From: Siphonodentalium dalli
Lineage: Eukaryota; Mollusca; Scaphopoda; Gadilida; Siphonodentaliidae
DNA: 64,000 nucleotides
Reading direction: 5' to 3'
Assembly (NCBI GenBank): GCA_032622095.1
Contig: CP136068.1
Coordinates: 151,305,151 to 151,369,150 of the forward strand
The notes below the pieces were generated by a model that did no database searches, had not been told where the DNA came from, and saw only the letters and a program-made list of their open reading frames with translations. The position numbers were made by a program, and so were the translations under genes. Each line of letters begins with the position of its first letter. Within the stretch, counting starts at the first letter, position 1. Below, one piece after another: positions 1-13,000 of the stretch.

Positions 1-103
1 AGTGGACTTCCTTACTAAATTTGATACGTGCAAGTGAATTACCCAATCCGAACAACTCAAATAAGACAGATGCGTCGAGAAAAACCGGGGTACAAAAAGT
101 TGT

Positions 104-185
104 TGGCAGCGGTGGGATTCGAACCCACGCCTCCGAAGAGACTGGTGCCTTAGACCAGCGCCTTAGACCGCTCGGCCACGCTACC
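104..185 (-). tRNA. tRNA-Leu(AAG), unit 1
   Basis: Class II tRNA of 82 nt. Acceptor stem GGTAGCG/CGCTGCC, A box TGGCCGAGCGG, B box GGTTCGAATCC, long variable arm with a TTCG loop. Anticodon stem CTGGT/ACCAG encloses loop CTAAGGC, giving anticodon AAG (Leu). CCA is not encoded. A T5 Pol III terminator follows on the minus strand at 94-98, five bases after the gene. Position 32 is C here, unlike later copies with T. Confidence 0.96.
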
Positions 186-636
186 CGATGAATTAATTTG
201 GCAGCGCATGGTCGTTAAGTCCCGACTGACGGTTTCAGTCCAAACATATAAAACTTGTCGATGCGTCCGCGACGCAAATGTATTTTTGTGGACATTAATA
301 TATTTTGTGTTCGTTCTGGAGTGAGCGAATGGCGCCAGAAAGGAGAGAGACATGCTGTCCCTTCTTGATGGTCTACAATTGTGAGCAGAAAGTGCACAAT
401 TGTTTCATTTTCCCAAGGAGCAAAAATAGACAAACGGCGAGATTTACATCACCCACTCGGAGGCAGATAGACGCGCGCAACGGAGTCTGCATTTGCGAGC
501 ATCTCGATCAAGATCCTGAGTGAGCAAAATTGGCGAGAAAATAAAGATTCCTGTTGACCGTTCGTTTGAGGGGATGTCACCTTGTTGCCGCGCGGCAGTT
601 GCTTCGAAAAAAACGAAGCAAAAAAGGTTTACTTTT

Positions 637-718
637 TGGCAGCGGTGGGATTCGAACCCACGCCTCCGAAGAGACTGTTGCCTAAAACCAGCGCCTTAGA
701 CCACTCGGCCACGCTACC
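637..718 (-). tRNA. tRNA-Leu(TAG), unit 1
   Basis: Same 82-nt class II fold with loop TTTAGGC, so anticodon TAG (Leu). The D arm has GAGTGG where the AAG type has GAGCGG, a marker that separates the two gene types. A T6 terminator lies 11 bases downstream at 620-625. This copy has AACAG instead of ACCAG in the 3' anticodon stem, which breaks one pair, so function of this copy is doubtful. Confidence 0.9.
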
Positions 719-1330
719 AGACGATAAGTTTGCAACACACTGTCCCAAAACCATTGAGACATGATTCCAGACAGTAATTTACTTACTTCCTTCGTTTCTA
801 CGCCCAAATCTTGGACGAGACGTTACTACCATGTTGTGATCTTGTGCCTATTATAAAGCGTTATAAATGCAAAATACGCTCTTTTTCGATAACATATAAG
901 GATTCAATCAGGCAGCAACGCTCTTTAATGTTTTTACCCAATTTCAAAGTCACTCCCACACAGTTGCGCATGGTTTGCCTGTTTACTTTGATTTTTGTTT
1001 TCTTTTGGTGAAGGAAGGGTGGTGTAAACTACCGCATGCACGTACATGTATGCGAGTTTATGCAGCTGAGGTTCACAGATGGTGATTGATCGATCAGACC
1101 AACGTTATCGACAAAGAGCCTCGGGGAATGCACAGTCATTTAAACTGAAAACACAAACTCTTGAGGCTCATTCGTTTCTCGCGCCTTTTTTTCTTCATAC
1201 AGGTGAACCACACGTTACGAGTCATAAAGTGGACTTCCTTACTAAATTTGATACGTGCAAGTGAATTACCCAATCCGAACAACTCAAATAAGACAGATGC
1301 GTCGAGAAAAACCGGGGTACAAAAAGTTGT

Positions 1331-1412
1331 TGGCAGCGGTGTGATTCGAACCCACGCCTCCGAAGAGACTGGTGCCTTAGACCAGCGCCTTAGACCGCTC
1401 GGCCACGCTACC
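1331..1412 (-). tRNA. tRNA-Leu(AAG), unit 2
   Basis: AAG anticodon with C32. The 3' side of the T stem reads CACAC instead of CCCAC, leaving one mismatch in the T stem. Otherwise identical to the unit 1 copy. Confidence 0.92.
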
Positions 1413-1863
1413 CGATGAATTAATTTGGCAGCGCATGGTCGTTAAGTCCCGACTGACGGTTTCAGTCCAAACATATAAAACTTGTCGATGCGTCCGCGAC
1501 GCAAATGTATTTTTGTGGACATTAATATATTTTGTGTTCGTTATGGAGTGAGCGAATGGCGCCAGAAAGGAGAGAGACATGCTGTCCCTTCTTGATGGTC
1601 TACAATTGTGAGCAGAAAGTGCACAATTGTTTCATTTTCCCAAGGAGCAAAAATAGACAAACGGCGAGATTTACATCACCCACTCGGTGGCAGATAGACG
1701 CGCGCATCGGAGTCTGCATTTGCGAGCATCTCGACCAAGATCCTGAGTGAGCAAAATTGGCGAGAAAATAAAGATTCCTGTTGACCGTTCGTTTGAGGGG
1801 ATGTCACCTTGTTGCCGCGCGGCAGTTGCTTCGAAAAAAACGAAGCAAAAAAGGTTTACTTTT

Positions 1864-1945
1864 TGGCAGCGGTGGGATTCGAACCCACGCCTCCGAAGAG
1901 ACTGGTGCCTAAAACCAGCGCCTTAGACCACTCGGCCACGCTACC
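1864..1945 (-). tRNA. tRNA-Leu(TAG), unit 2
   Basis: Fully paired anticodon stem CTGGT/ACCAG around TTTAGGC and intact acceptor and T stems, so a good candidate for an active gene. A poly-T terminator follows on the minus strand. Confidence 0.96.
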
Positions 1946-2557
1946 AGACGATAAGTTTGCAACACACTGTCCCAAAACCATTGAGACATGATTCCAGACA
2001 GTAATTTACTTACTTCCTTCGTTTCTACGCCCAAATCTTGGACGAGACGTTACTACCATGTTGTGATCTTGTGCCTATTATAAAGCGTTATAAATGCAAA
2101 ATACGCCCTTTTTCGATAACATATAAGGATTCAATCAGGCAGCAACGCTCTTTAATGTTTTTGCCCAATTTCAAAGTCACTCACACACAGTTGCGCATGG
2201 TTTGCCTGTTTACTTTGATTTTTGTTTTCTTTTGGTGAAGGAAGGGTGGTGTAAACTACCGCATGCACGTAAATGTATGCGAGTTTATGCAGCTGAGGTT
2301 CACAGATGGTGATTGATCGATCAGACCAACGTTATCGACAAAGAGCCTCGGGGAATGCACTGTCATTTAAAATGAAAACACAAACTCTTGAGGCTCATTC
2401 GTTTCTCGCGCCTTTTTTTCTTCATACAGGTGAACCACACGTTACGAGTCATAAAGTGGACTTCCTTACTAAATTTGATACGTGCAAATGAATTACCCAA
2501 TCCGAACAACTCAAATAAGACAGATGCGTCGAGAAAAACCGGGGTACAAAAAGTTGT

Positions 2558-2639
2558 TGGCAGCGGTGGGATTCGAACCCACGCCTCCGAAGAGACTGGT
2601 GCCTTAGACCAGCGCCTTAGACCGCTCGGCCACGCTACC
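2558..2639 (-). tRNA. tRNA-Leu(AAG), unit 3
   Basis: All stems paired, loop CTAAGGC, anticodon AAG. T5 terminator five bases downstream. Confidence 0.96.
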
Positions 2640-3090
2640 CGATGAATTAATTTGGCAGCGCATGGTCGTTAAGTCCCGACTGACGGTTTCAGTCCAAACA
2701 TATAAAACTTGTCGATGCGTCCGCGACGCAAATGTATTTTTGTGGACATTAATATATTTTGTGTTCGTTCTGGAGTGAGCGAATGGCGCCAGAAAGGAGA
2801 GAGACATGCTGTCCCTTCTTGATGGTCTACAATTGTGAGCAGAAAGTGCACAATTGTTTCATTTTCCCAAGGAGCAAAAATAGACAAACGGCGAGATTTA
2901 CATCACCCACTCGGTGGCAGATAGACGCGCGCAACGGAGTCTGCATTTGCGAGCATCTCGATCAAGATCCTGAGTGAGCAAAATTGGCGAGAAAATAAAG
3001 ATTCCTGTTGACCGTTCGTTTGAGGGGATGTCACCTTGTTGCCGCGCGGCAGTTGCTTCGAAAAAAACGAAGCAAAAAAGGTTTACTTTT

Positions 3091-3172
3091 TGGCAGCGGT
3101 GGGATTCGAACCCACGCCTCCGAAGAGACTGGTGCCTAAAACCAGCGCCTTAGACCACTCGGCCACGCTACC
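3091..3172 (-). tRNA. tRNA-Leu(TAG), unit 3
   Basis: All stems paired, anticodon TAG. Restores the anticodon-stem pair that is broken in the unit 1 copy. Confidence 0.96.
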
Positions 3173-3784
3173 AGACGATAAGTTTGCAACACACTGTCCC
3201 AAAACCATTGAGACATGATTCCAGACAGTAATTTACTTACTTCCTTCGTTTCTACGCCCAAATCTTGGACGAGACGTTACTACCATGTTGTGATCTTGTG
3301 CCTATTATAAAGCGTTATAAATGCAAAATACGCTCTTTTTCGATAACATATAAGGATTCAATCAGGCAGCAACGCTCTTTAATGTTTTTGCCCAATTTCA
3401 AAGTCACTCCCACACAGTTGCGCATGGTTTGCCTGTTTACTTTGATTTTTGTTTTCTTTTGGTGAAGGAAGGGTGGTGTAAACTACCGCATGCACGTACA
3501 TGTATGCGAGTTTATGCAGCTGAGGTTCACAGATGGTGATTGATCGATCAGACCAACGTTATCGACAAAGAGCCTCGGGGAATGCACAGTCATTTAAACT
3601 GAAAACACAAACTCTTGAGGCTCATTCGTTTCTCGCGCCTTTTTTTCTTCATACAGGTGAACCACACGTTACGAGTCATAAAGTGGACTTCCTTACTAAA
3701 TTTGATACGTGCAAGTGAATTACCCAATCCGAACAACTCAAATAAGACAGATGCGTCGAGAAAAACCGGGGTACAAAAAGTTGT

Positions 3785-3866
3785 TGGCAGCGGTGGGATT
3801 CGAACCCACGCCTCCGAAGAGACTGGTGCCTTAGACCAGCGCCTTAGACCGCTCGGCCACGCTACC
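3785..3866 (-). tRNA. tRNA-Leu(AAG), unit 4
   Basis: All stems paired, C32, anticodon AAG. Lies in a unit of the even subtype. Confidence 0.96.
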
Positions 3867-4317
3867 CGATGAATTAATTTGGCAGCGCATGGTCGTTAAG
3901 TCCCGACTGACGGTTTCAGTCCAAACATATAAAACTTGTCGATGCGTCCGCGACGCAAATGTATTTTTGTGGACATTAATATATTTTGTGTTCGTTATGG
4001 AGTGAGCGAATGGCGCCAGAAAGGAGAGAGACATGCTGTCCCTTCTTGATGGTCTACAATTGTGAGCAGAAAGTGCACAATTGTTTCATTTTCCCAAGGA
4101 GCAAAAATAGACAAACGGCGAGATTTACATCACCCACTCGGTGGCAGATAGACGCGCGCATCGGAGTCTGCATTTGCGAGCATCTCGACCAAGATCCTGA
4201 GTGAGCAAAATTGGCGAGAAAATAAAGATTCCTGTTGACCGTTCGTTTGAGGGGATGTCACCTTGTTGCCGCGCGGCAGTTGCTTCGAAAAAAACGAAGC
4301 AAAAAAGGTTTACTTTT

Positions 4318-4399
4318 TGGCAGCGGTGGGATTCGAACCCACGCCTCCGAAGAGACTGGTGCCTAAAACCAGCGCCTTAGACCACTCGGCCACGCTACC
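4318..4399 (-). tRNA. tRNA-Leu(TAG), unit 4
   Basis: All stems paired, anticodon TAG, T6 terminator downstream. Confidence 0.96.
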
Positions 4400-5011
4400 A
4401 GACGATAAGTTTGCAACACACTGTCCCAAAACCATTGAGACATGATTCCAGACAGTAATTTACTTACTTCCTTCGTTTCTACGCCCAAATCTTGGACGAG
4501 ACGTTACTACCATGTTGTGATCTTGTGCCTATTATAAAGCGTTATAAATGCAAAATACGCCCTTTTTCGATAACATATAAGGATTCAATCAGGCAGCAAC
4601 GCTCTTTAATGTTTTTGCCCAATTTCAAAGTCACTCACACACAGTTGCGCATGGTTTGCCTGTTTACTTTGATTTTTGTTTTCTTTTGGTGAAGGAAGGG
4701 TGGTGTAAACTACCGCATGCACGTAAATGTATGCGAGTTTATGCAGCTGAGGTTCACAGATGGTGATTGATCGATCAGACCAACGTTATCGACAAAGAGC
4801 CTCGGGGAATGCACTGTCATTTAAAATGAAAACACAAACTCTTGAGGCTCATTCGTTTCTCGCGCCTTTTTTTCTTCATACAGGTGAACCACACGTTACG
4901 AGTCATAAAGTGGACTTCCTTACTAAATTTGATACGTGCAAATGAATTACCCAATCCGAACAACTCAAATAAGACAGATGCGACGAGAAAAACCGGGGTA
5001 CAAAAAGTTGT

Positions 5012-5093
5012 TGGCAGCGGTGTGATTCGAACCCACGCCTCCGAAGAGACTGGTGCCTTAGACCAGCGCCTTAGACCGCTCGGCCACGCTACC
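5012..5093 (-). tRNA. tRNA-Leu(AAG), unit 5
   Basis: AAG anticodon. Carries the same CACAC T-stem mismatch as unit 2, so that variant was copied within the array or exchanged between units. Confidence 0.92.
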
Positions 5094-5544
5094 CGATGAA
5101 TTAATTTGGCAGCGCATGGTCGTTAAGTCCCGACTGACGGTTTCAGTCCAAACATATAAAACTTGTCGATGCGTCCGCGACGCAAATGTATTTTTGTGGA
5201 CATTAATATATTTTGTGTTCGTTCTGGAGTGAGCGAATGGCGCCAGAAAGGAGAGAGACATGCTGTCCCTTCTTGATGGTCTACAATTGTGAGCAGAAAG
5301 TGCACAATTGTTTCATTTTCCCAAGGAGCAAAAATAGACAAACGGCGAGATTTACATCACCCACTCGGTGGCAGATAGACGCGCGCAACGGAGTCTGCAT
5401 TTGCGAGCATCTCGATCAAGATCCTGAGTGAGCAAAATTGGCGAGAAAATAAAGATTCCTGTTGACCGTTCGTTTGAGGGGATGTCACCTTGTTGCCGCG
5501 CGGCAGTTGCTTCGAAAAAAACGAAGCAAAAAAGGTTTACTTTT

Positions 5545-5626
5545 TGGCAGCGGTGGGATTCGAACCCACGCCTCCGAAGAGACTGGTGCCTAAAACCAGC
5601 GCCTTAGACCACTCGGCCACGCTACC
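5545..5626 (-). tRNA. tRNA-Leu(TAG), unit 5
   Basis: All stems paired, anticodon TAG. Confidence 0.96.
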
Positions 5627-6238
5627 AGACGATAAGTTTGCAACACACTGTCCCAAAACCATTGAGACATGATTCCAGACAGTAATTTACTTACTTCCTT
5701 CGTTTCTACGCCCAAATCTTGGACGAGACGTTACTACCATGTTGTGATCTTGTGCCTATTATAAAGCGTTATAAATGCAAAATACGCTCTTTTTCGATAA
5801 CATATAAGGATTCAATCAGGCAGCAACGCTCTTTAATGTTTTTGCCCAATTTCAAAGTCACTCCCACACAGTTGCGCATGGTTTGCCTGTTTACTTTGAT
5901 TTTTGTTTTCTTTTGGTGAAGGAAGGGTGGTGTAAACTACCGCATGCACGTACATGTATGCGAGTTTATGCAGCTGAGGTTCACAGATGGTGATTGATCG
6001 ATCAGACCAACGTTATCGACAAAGAGCCTCGGGGAATGCACAGTCATTTAAACTGAAAACACAAACTCTTGAGGCTCATTCGTTTCTCGCGCCTTTTTTT
6101 CTTCATACAGGTGAACCACACGTTACGAGTCATAAAGTGGACTTCCTTACTAAATTTGATACGTGCAAGTGAATTACCCAATCCGAACAACTCAAATAAG
6201 ACAGATGCGTCGAGAAAAACCGGGGTACAAAAAGTTGT

Positions 6239-6320
6239 TGGCAGCGGTGGGATTCGAACCCACGCCTCCGAAGAGACTGGTGCCTTAGACCAGCGCCTTA
6301 GACCGCTCGGCCACGCTACC
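6239..6320 (-). tRNA. tRNA-Leu(AAG), unit 6
   Basis: All stems paired, C32, anticodon AAG. Confidence 0.96.
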
Positions 6321-6771
6321 CGATGAATTAATTTGGCAGCGCATGGTCGTTAAGTCCCGACTGACGGTTTCAGTCCAAACATATAAAACTTGTCGATGCG
6401 TCCGCGACGCAAATGTATTTTTGTGGACATTAATATATTTTGTGTTCGTTATGGAGTGAGCGAATGGCGCCAGAAAGGAGAGAGACATGCTGTCCCTTCT
6501 TGATGGTCTACAATTGTGAGCAGAAAGTGCACAATTGTTTCATTTTCCCAAGGAGCAAAAATAGACAAACGGCGAGATTTACATCACCCACTCGGTGGCA
6601 GATAGACGCGCGCAACGGAGTCTGCATTTGCGAGCATCTCGACCAAGATCCTGAGTGAGCAAAATTGGCGAGAAAATAAAGATTCCTGTTGACCGTTCGT
6701 TTGAGGGGATGTCACCTTGTTGCCGCGCGGCAGTTGCTTCGAAAAAAACGAAGCAAAAAAGGTTTACTTTT

Positions 6772-6853
6772 TGGCAGCGGTGGGATTCGAACCCACGCCT
6801 CCGAAGAGACTGGTGCCTAAAACCAGCGCCTTAGACCACTCGGCCACGCTACC
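6772..6853 (-). tRNA. tRNA-Leu(TAG), unit 6
   Basis: All stems paired, anticodon TAG. Confidence 0.96.
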
Positions 6854-7465
6854 AGACGATAAGTTTGCAACACACTGTCCCAAAACCATTGAGACATGAT
6901 TCCAGACAGTAATTTACTTACTTCCTTCGTTTCTACGCCCAAATCTTGGACGAGACGTTACTACCATGTTGTGATCTTGTGCCTATTATAAAGCGTTATA
7001 AATGCAAAATACGCCCTTTTTCGATAACATATAAGGATTCAATCAGGCAGCAACGCTCTTTAATGTTTTTGCCCAATTTCAAAGTCACTCACACACAGTT
7101 GCGCATGGTTTGCCTGTTTACTTTGATTTTTGTTTTCTTTTGGTGAAGGAAGGGTGGTGTAAACTACCGCATGCACGTAAATGTATGCGAGTTTATGCAG
7201 CTGAGGTTCACAGATGGTGATTGATCGATCAGACCAACGTTATCGACAAAGAGCCTCGGGGAATGCACTGTCATTTAAAATGAAAACACAAACTCTTGAG
7301 GCTCATTCGTTTCTCGCGCCTTTTTTACTTCATACAGGTGAACCACACGTTACGAGTCATAAAGTGGACTTCCTTACTAAATTTGATACGTGCAAATGAA
7401 TTACCCAATCCGAACAACTCAAATAAGACAGATGCGTCGAGAAAAACCGGGGTACAAAAAGTTGT

Positions 7466-7547
7466 TGGCAGCGGTGGGATTCGAACCCACGCCTCCGAAG
7501 AGACTGGTGCCTTAGACCAGCGCCTTAGACCGCTCGGCCACGCTACC
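7466..7547 (-). tRNA. tRNA-Leu(AAG), unit 7
   Basis: All stems paired, C32, anticodon AAG. Last copy in block 1 with C32. Confidence 0.96.
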
Positions 7548-7998
7548 CGATGAATTAATTTGGCAGCGCATGGTCGTTAAGTCCCGACTGACGGTTTCAG
7601 TCCAAACATATAAAACTTGTCGATGCGTCCGCGACGCAAATGTATTTTTGTGGACATTAATATATTTTGTGTTCGTTCTGGAGTGAGCGAATGGCGCCAG
7701 AAAGGAGAGAGACATGCTGTCCCTTCTTGATGGTCTACAATTGTGAGCAGAAAGTGCACAATTGTTTCATTTTCCCAAGGAGCAAAAATAGACAAACGGC
7801 GAGATTTACATCACCCACTCGGTGGCAGATAGACGCGCGCAACGGAGTCTGCATTTGCGAGCATCTCGATCAAGATCCTGAGTGAGCAAAATTGGCGAGA
7901 AAATAAAGATTCCTGTTGACCGTTCGTTTGAGGGGATGTCACCTTGTTGCCGCGCGGCAGTTGCTTCGAAAAAAACGAAGCAAAAAAGGTTTACTTTT

Positions 7999-8080
7999 TG
8001 GCAGCGGTGGGATTCGAACCCACGCCTCCGAAGAGACTGGTGCCTAAAACCAGCGCCTTAGACCACTCGGCCACGCTACC
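7999..8080 (-). tRNA. tRNA-Leu(TAG), unit 7
   Basis: All stems paired, anticodon TAG. Confidence 0.96.
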
Positions 8081-8692
8081 AGACGATAAGTTTGCAACAC
8101 ACTGTCCCAAAACCATTGAGACATGATTCCAGACAGTAATTTACTTACTTCCTTCGTTTCTACGCCCAAATCTTGGACGAGACGTTACTACCATGTTGTG
8201 ATCTTGTGCCTATTATAAAGCGTTATAAATGCAAAATACGCTCTTTTTCGATAACATATAAGGATTCAATCAGGCAGCAACGCTCTTTAATGTTTTTGCC
8301 CAATTTCAAAGTCACTCCCACACAGTTGCGCATGGTTTGCCTGTTTACTTTGATTTTTGTTTTCTTTTGGTGAAGGAAGGGTGGTGTAAACTACCGCATG
8401 CACGTACATGTATGCGAGTTTATGCAGCTGAGGTTCACAGATGGTGATTGATCGATCAGACCAACGTTATCGACAAAGAGCCTCGGGGAATGCACTGTCA
8501 TTTAAAATGAAAACACAAACTCTTGAGGCTCATTCGTTTCTCGCGCCTTTTTTTCTTCATACAGGTGAACCACACGTTACGAGTCATAAAGTGGACTTCC
8601 TTACTAAATTTGATACGTGCAAGTGAATTACCCAATCCGAACAACTCAAATAAGACAGATGCGTCGAGAAAAACCGGGGTACAAAAAGTTGT

Positions 8693-8774
8693 TGGCAGCG
8701 GTGGGATTCGAACCCACGCCTCCGAAGAGACTGTTGCCTTAAACCAGCGCCTTAGACCGCTCGGCCACGCTACC
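8693..8774 (-). tRNA. tRNA-Leu(AAG), unit 8
   Basis: T32 (loop TTAAGGC), as in all later AAG copies, so unit 8 is transitional between block 1 and the rest of the array. The 3' anticodon stem reads AACAG, one mismatch. Confidence 0.9.
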
Positions 8775-9225
8775 CGATGAATTAATTTGGCAGCGCATGG
8801 TCGTTAAGTCCCGACTGACGGTTTCAGTCCAAACATATAAAACTTGTCGATGCGTCCGCGACGCAAATGTATTTTTGTGGACATTAATATATTTTGTGTT
8901 CGTTCTGGAGTGAGCGAATGGCGCCAGAAAGGAGAGAGACATGCTGTCCCTTCTTGATGGTCTACAATTGTGAGCAGAAAGTGCACAATTGTTTCATTTT
9001 CCCAAGGAGCAAAAATAGACAAACGGCGAGATTTACATCACCCACTCGGTGGCAGATAGACGCGCGCAACGGAGTCTGCATTTGCGAGCATCTCGACCAA
9101 GATCCTGAGTGAGCAAAATTGGCGAGAAAATAAAGATTCCTGTTGGCCGTTCGTTTGAGGGGATGTCACCTTGTTGCCGCGCGGCAGTTGCTTCGAAAAA
9201 AACTAAGCAAAAAAGATTTACTTTT

Positions 9226-9307
9226 TGGCAGCGGTGGGATTCGAACCCACGCCTCCGAAGAGACTGGTGCCTAAAACCAGCGCCTTAGACCACTCGGCCA
9301 CGCTACC
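9226..9307 (-). tRNA. tRNA-Leu(TAG), unit 8
   Basis: All stems paired, anticodon TAG. The downstream spacer differs slightly (AAAAAAGATTTAC instead of AAAAAAGGTTTAC on the plus strand), but the terminator tract is kept. Confidence 0.95.
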
Positions 9308-10038
9308 AGACGATAAGTTTGCAACACACTGTCCCAAAACCATTGAGAAATGATTCCAGACAGTAATTTACTTACTTCCTTCGTTTCTACGCCCAAATCT
9401 TGGACGAGACGTTACTACCATGTTGTGATCTTGTGCCTATTATAAAGCGTTATAAATGCAAAATACGCTCTTTTTCGATACCATATAAGGATTCAATCAG
9501 GCAGCAACGCTCTTTAATGTTTTTGCCCAATTTCAAAGTCACTCCCACACAGTTGCGCATGGTTTGCCTGTTTACTTTGATTTTTGTTTTCTTTTGGTGA
9601 AGGAAGGGTGGTGTAAACTACCGCATGCACGTACATGTATGCGAGTTTATGCAGCTGAGGTTCACAGATGGTGATTGATCGATCAGACCAACGTTATCGA
9701 CAAAGAGCCTCGGGGAATGCACAGTCATTTAAACTGAAAGAGAGAGAGATACTTTATTCCTCCATATCAACGGAGATTACATATATTACAAATATATACA
9801 ACAAAATAATTACATATAATTTGTTAATACAAGCTGGGAGCTATGCGCGTAAACACATTTGCTAAGTTTTAGTGCAATTTTACTGCCAGTACCGTGAACA
9901 GTTCGCAACACAGCCGCATTTGGTATTAAACGCCAACATATACATAATGGCTAGGATATGTTTAACCGCATTCAAACATATCCATATAATTGGTCGCCAT
10001 TCAGAGGTGTTCATTTATATGCTGAGGGTATATACTTT

Positions 10039-13000
10039 CTATTCCGAGCAGAGGAAACAAATGAAGCGAACGCATCGCTTTAATAAGAGATTCTCGTTGC
10101 AGAGAAGATGGATCTGCAGTGGGATACACCCACCAAAGCAGTACGCTAGAAATGTGTTTTTGCTGAGGCTATCTAGGAGCGCGAATGTTTCTACCCCATG
10201 TCTGTCGATTATTGCATACCAGAAAGCATTCCCCGTCACCTGTGCAAATTCTGACATACAATCATGATACATGTGAGTAAGAAGATTAATGAATGAATTA
10301 TGGCAATGAATACAGGTGGCATCATTATTGTACGTGGTTTTTGCCAGAATGTTCGCCATTTTGATGCACATAGGATAGTAATCGGGTACATTGCGGCACA
10401 ATTCCCAGAGTCTCCAAGATGAGTGGACATCTGGCTTCACATTGAATAGGAACCTTAGGGTATCGTCTTGCTGTACACTGAGATGCACCCTACGGGCATA
10501 ATGTGCAGCAAGGCGATCTCTAATCATCCCCTTCCAAACCGCCTGAGACGGGAAAACACCTGTTTCTGTGAAAGACGTGAGGTAGTGGTACATATCGATT
10601 TCTTTGAGAATTTCAGTTATGTCTTTCAGAAAGCCCTCAATTGGGCGACCAAACAACCTGTGGCCGTGGAAGTTGAATAAAAATATATTAAGAGCCGTTC
10701 TGTGACTTTTGGGGAGATTTACTAGTGTGCTAAGAAATAGTAATTTTCTTTTATGCAGCTCGTACTCTATCGGCAATTGTCCCAATAAAGATAAAGCGAA
10801 TATCGTGCTAGTACGTTTTGGTAAGTGCTGCATGTGTTTGATGCACATACGATAAGCTCTTTCGAGAGAGATATATTGAGTGCTAGAAATATCCCACCAC
10901 ATTTCGCATCCGTAGGGATAGCTACGTGTTTAAAAATCATAAGATTTGTTAACGGGGTAAACGTAGACGTAATGTGAGAACGACAACCTGCAAAGAAGCA
11001 TTTACGTAGCATGTCCGTTGCGTTCTGAATTTTTGGCAGCTGCCTAGATTTACAGTTTTGTTTGATACCTAGATGGACGACTTCCACCACTTGTTGTATT
11101 TCATCTGTACCAAGTTTCCACGACCGAGACTTGGCACAACCCGTGCTGCGACTACTATTGAAAAGCAGCACCTTGCTCTTTTCATTGGAGAATTCAAAGC
11201 GCCATTTTTTGCTATAGACGTGACAAATATCAAGAAGTCTGCGTAAGCCACATTCAGTGAAAGAGAGAACAGTGATGTCATCTGCCGTTGTCGGTGATGC
11301 GCATGATGTTGAACCTATATATAGGCCATCAGATGAATTTTCAAGATTCGAAAGAAGATCATCAATGAAGACTAGATAAAGGAAAGGAGATAAGACATCT
11401 CCTTGCCTCGTTCCTTGTTCGATGACAAATGATTCAGAAACGTTTCCATTATACATGACGTGACTCTGAACATTTGAATACATATTCGCAATTAGTTTCA
11501 ATGTGAGACCTTTGACACCATTCTTGTGTAATTTGTATATGAGTCCTTCGTGCCACACTCGATCAAAGGCTTTCTTTGAATCTAAAAATGCTGCATAGAC
11601 ACTTGATCCATTTGCTTCTGCATATGCAAATGCTTCTTGGAGCTCGTACGTAGTTACCGTGCAACCCACTCCCTTCTGAAATCCGTTCTGTAAGCTGCTT
11701 GGGAAATCCTTAAACAAACGACTTTGCCGAAGTCGTCGAAGAAGAATTGTCTCAAGCAGCTTGTACAACACAGAGAGAAGTGTTATCGCACGATAACTAT
11801 CAGGTACATGAGGTGGTTTTGGGTCGCTTTTGAAAATGGGAACAATGAGGCCCTTTTTCATGTCGGGGGGGGGGGATATAGGCAAACCACAAAATTTGGG
11901 AATAAAATATACATAAAGTATCACATAATGCGAGCGGGGCATTAATAATATGCTCGTTCACTAGCTCATCAAGACCGCCTGCCTTGTTTACTTTGAGCTC
12001 CTTTATTGCGTCAGTCAATTCGTCCAGTGAGACATAATTAGCGAATTCGGGGATGCCGCTTTCAATTTGGCTATCAGATAGAATTTTGTCAACATGTCCA
12101 CTGACTGCGTTTTCAAAAGCTGAGTTCGTATGTGATGAACATTTATACAGCTCAAAGAAGTAGCTTTTCCACCCTTGGGAAATATGAGAAGGATCTCTAC
12201 ACATGATTCCATTGAATAACATTTCCGTGCCGGGTGTGATATAGCACCTGTCTTTTGAGTTTACAGCTTTCCAAAAGCGTTTTTGGTCACTTTTAGCATA
12301 TGTTTCTACTCTAGTCGCGGCATTTGAGAGGTACGGTTTAATGGTAGAACGATGCACTCTACGAAATTCACGCTTTTTATCTCGATAAGATCGAAAAGCG
12401 TGGTTGGATGGGCAGCTGGGCTTCCCCATCGATATCCATACTTTCCTAACATCGAGCATGGCTGAGTGAAGTTCGGTTAGCGCCCGTGACCAATATGGTT
12501 TGGATTTTGGATTTTTGTTAAAGTTCGGACTTGAGTCAACAGAAGCTTGTAGTGTGTACAAGCTGAGAATAGAGTAAGTCAATGGCACTCTTCGAGTTTA
12601 TTTTAACATTGAGATTTGAAATATCCCCTTTAACTCTGTTCTGATACATTTCTTTATCTATTTTCTTCCAATTTACAAACTTACGACACCGATTAGAGTT
12701 ATCGGTCGTGCATGAGGGGAAGTGTACTGTACATCTCACTGGTCGATGGTTTGACGTGTTAATTGCATTGTCATCGAGAATTTCAATATTGCGAATTAGG
12801 TCTGCTTTACAATCTCTGACAATGATATGGTCGATCAGTGAGGGTGATGCAACATATGAATAAGGAACATAAGATACATCGGGACCTTTGCAACTATGTG
12901 ATGACATAAGTGATAACATAGTATGCTTAGATAAAAATTGAATAAGAAGACTTGCTCTAGATTTCTGTGCGGTGCCTAAAGTGCGAGGGCATACACCTGA

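Larger units (their letters stand above)
1..9739 (-). repeat. Tandem tRNA-Leu array, 1,227-bp units (block 1)
   Basis: About eight near-identical 1,227-bp units, the first entered mid-unit at the left edge, so the array continues outside the window. Each unit has a tRNA-Leu(AAG) and, 533 bp further along the plus strand, a tRNA-Leu(TAG), both transcribed from the minus strand. Units alternate in subtype: units 2, 4 and 6 share diagnostic bases (GTTATGGAG instead of GTTCTGGAG, CACTCACACA instead of CACTCCCACA) that units 1, 3, 5, 7 and 8 lack, so the real repeat is a 2,454-bp dimer. The short open frames in the units are antisense or spacer frames copied with the array and are not considered genes. 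Confidence 0.97.

Noticed and set aside
150-9865. Recurrent small open frames (60-85 codons) in every array unit
   Set aside because: They overlap tRNA genes in antisense or lie in spacer, repeat only because the DNA is repeated, and resemble no protein family.
9872-10267. 131-codon plus-strand frame
   Set aside because: Antisense to the C-terminal part of the LINE ORF2 on the minus strand.
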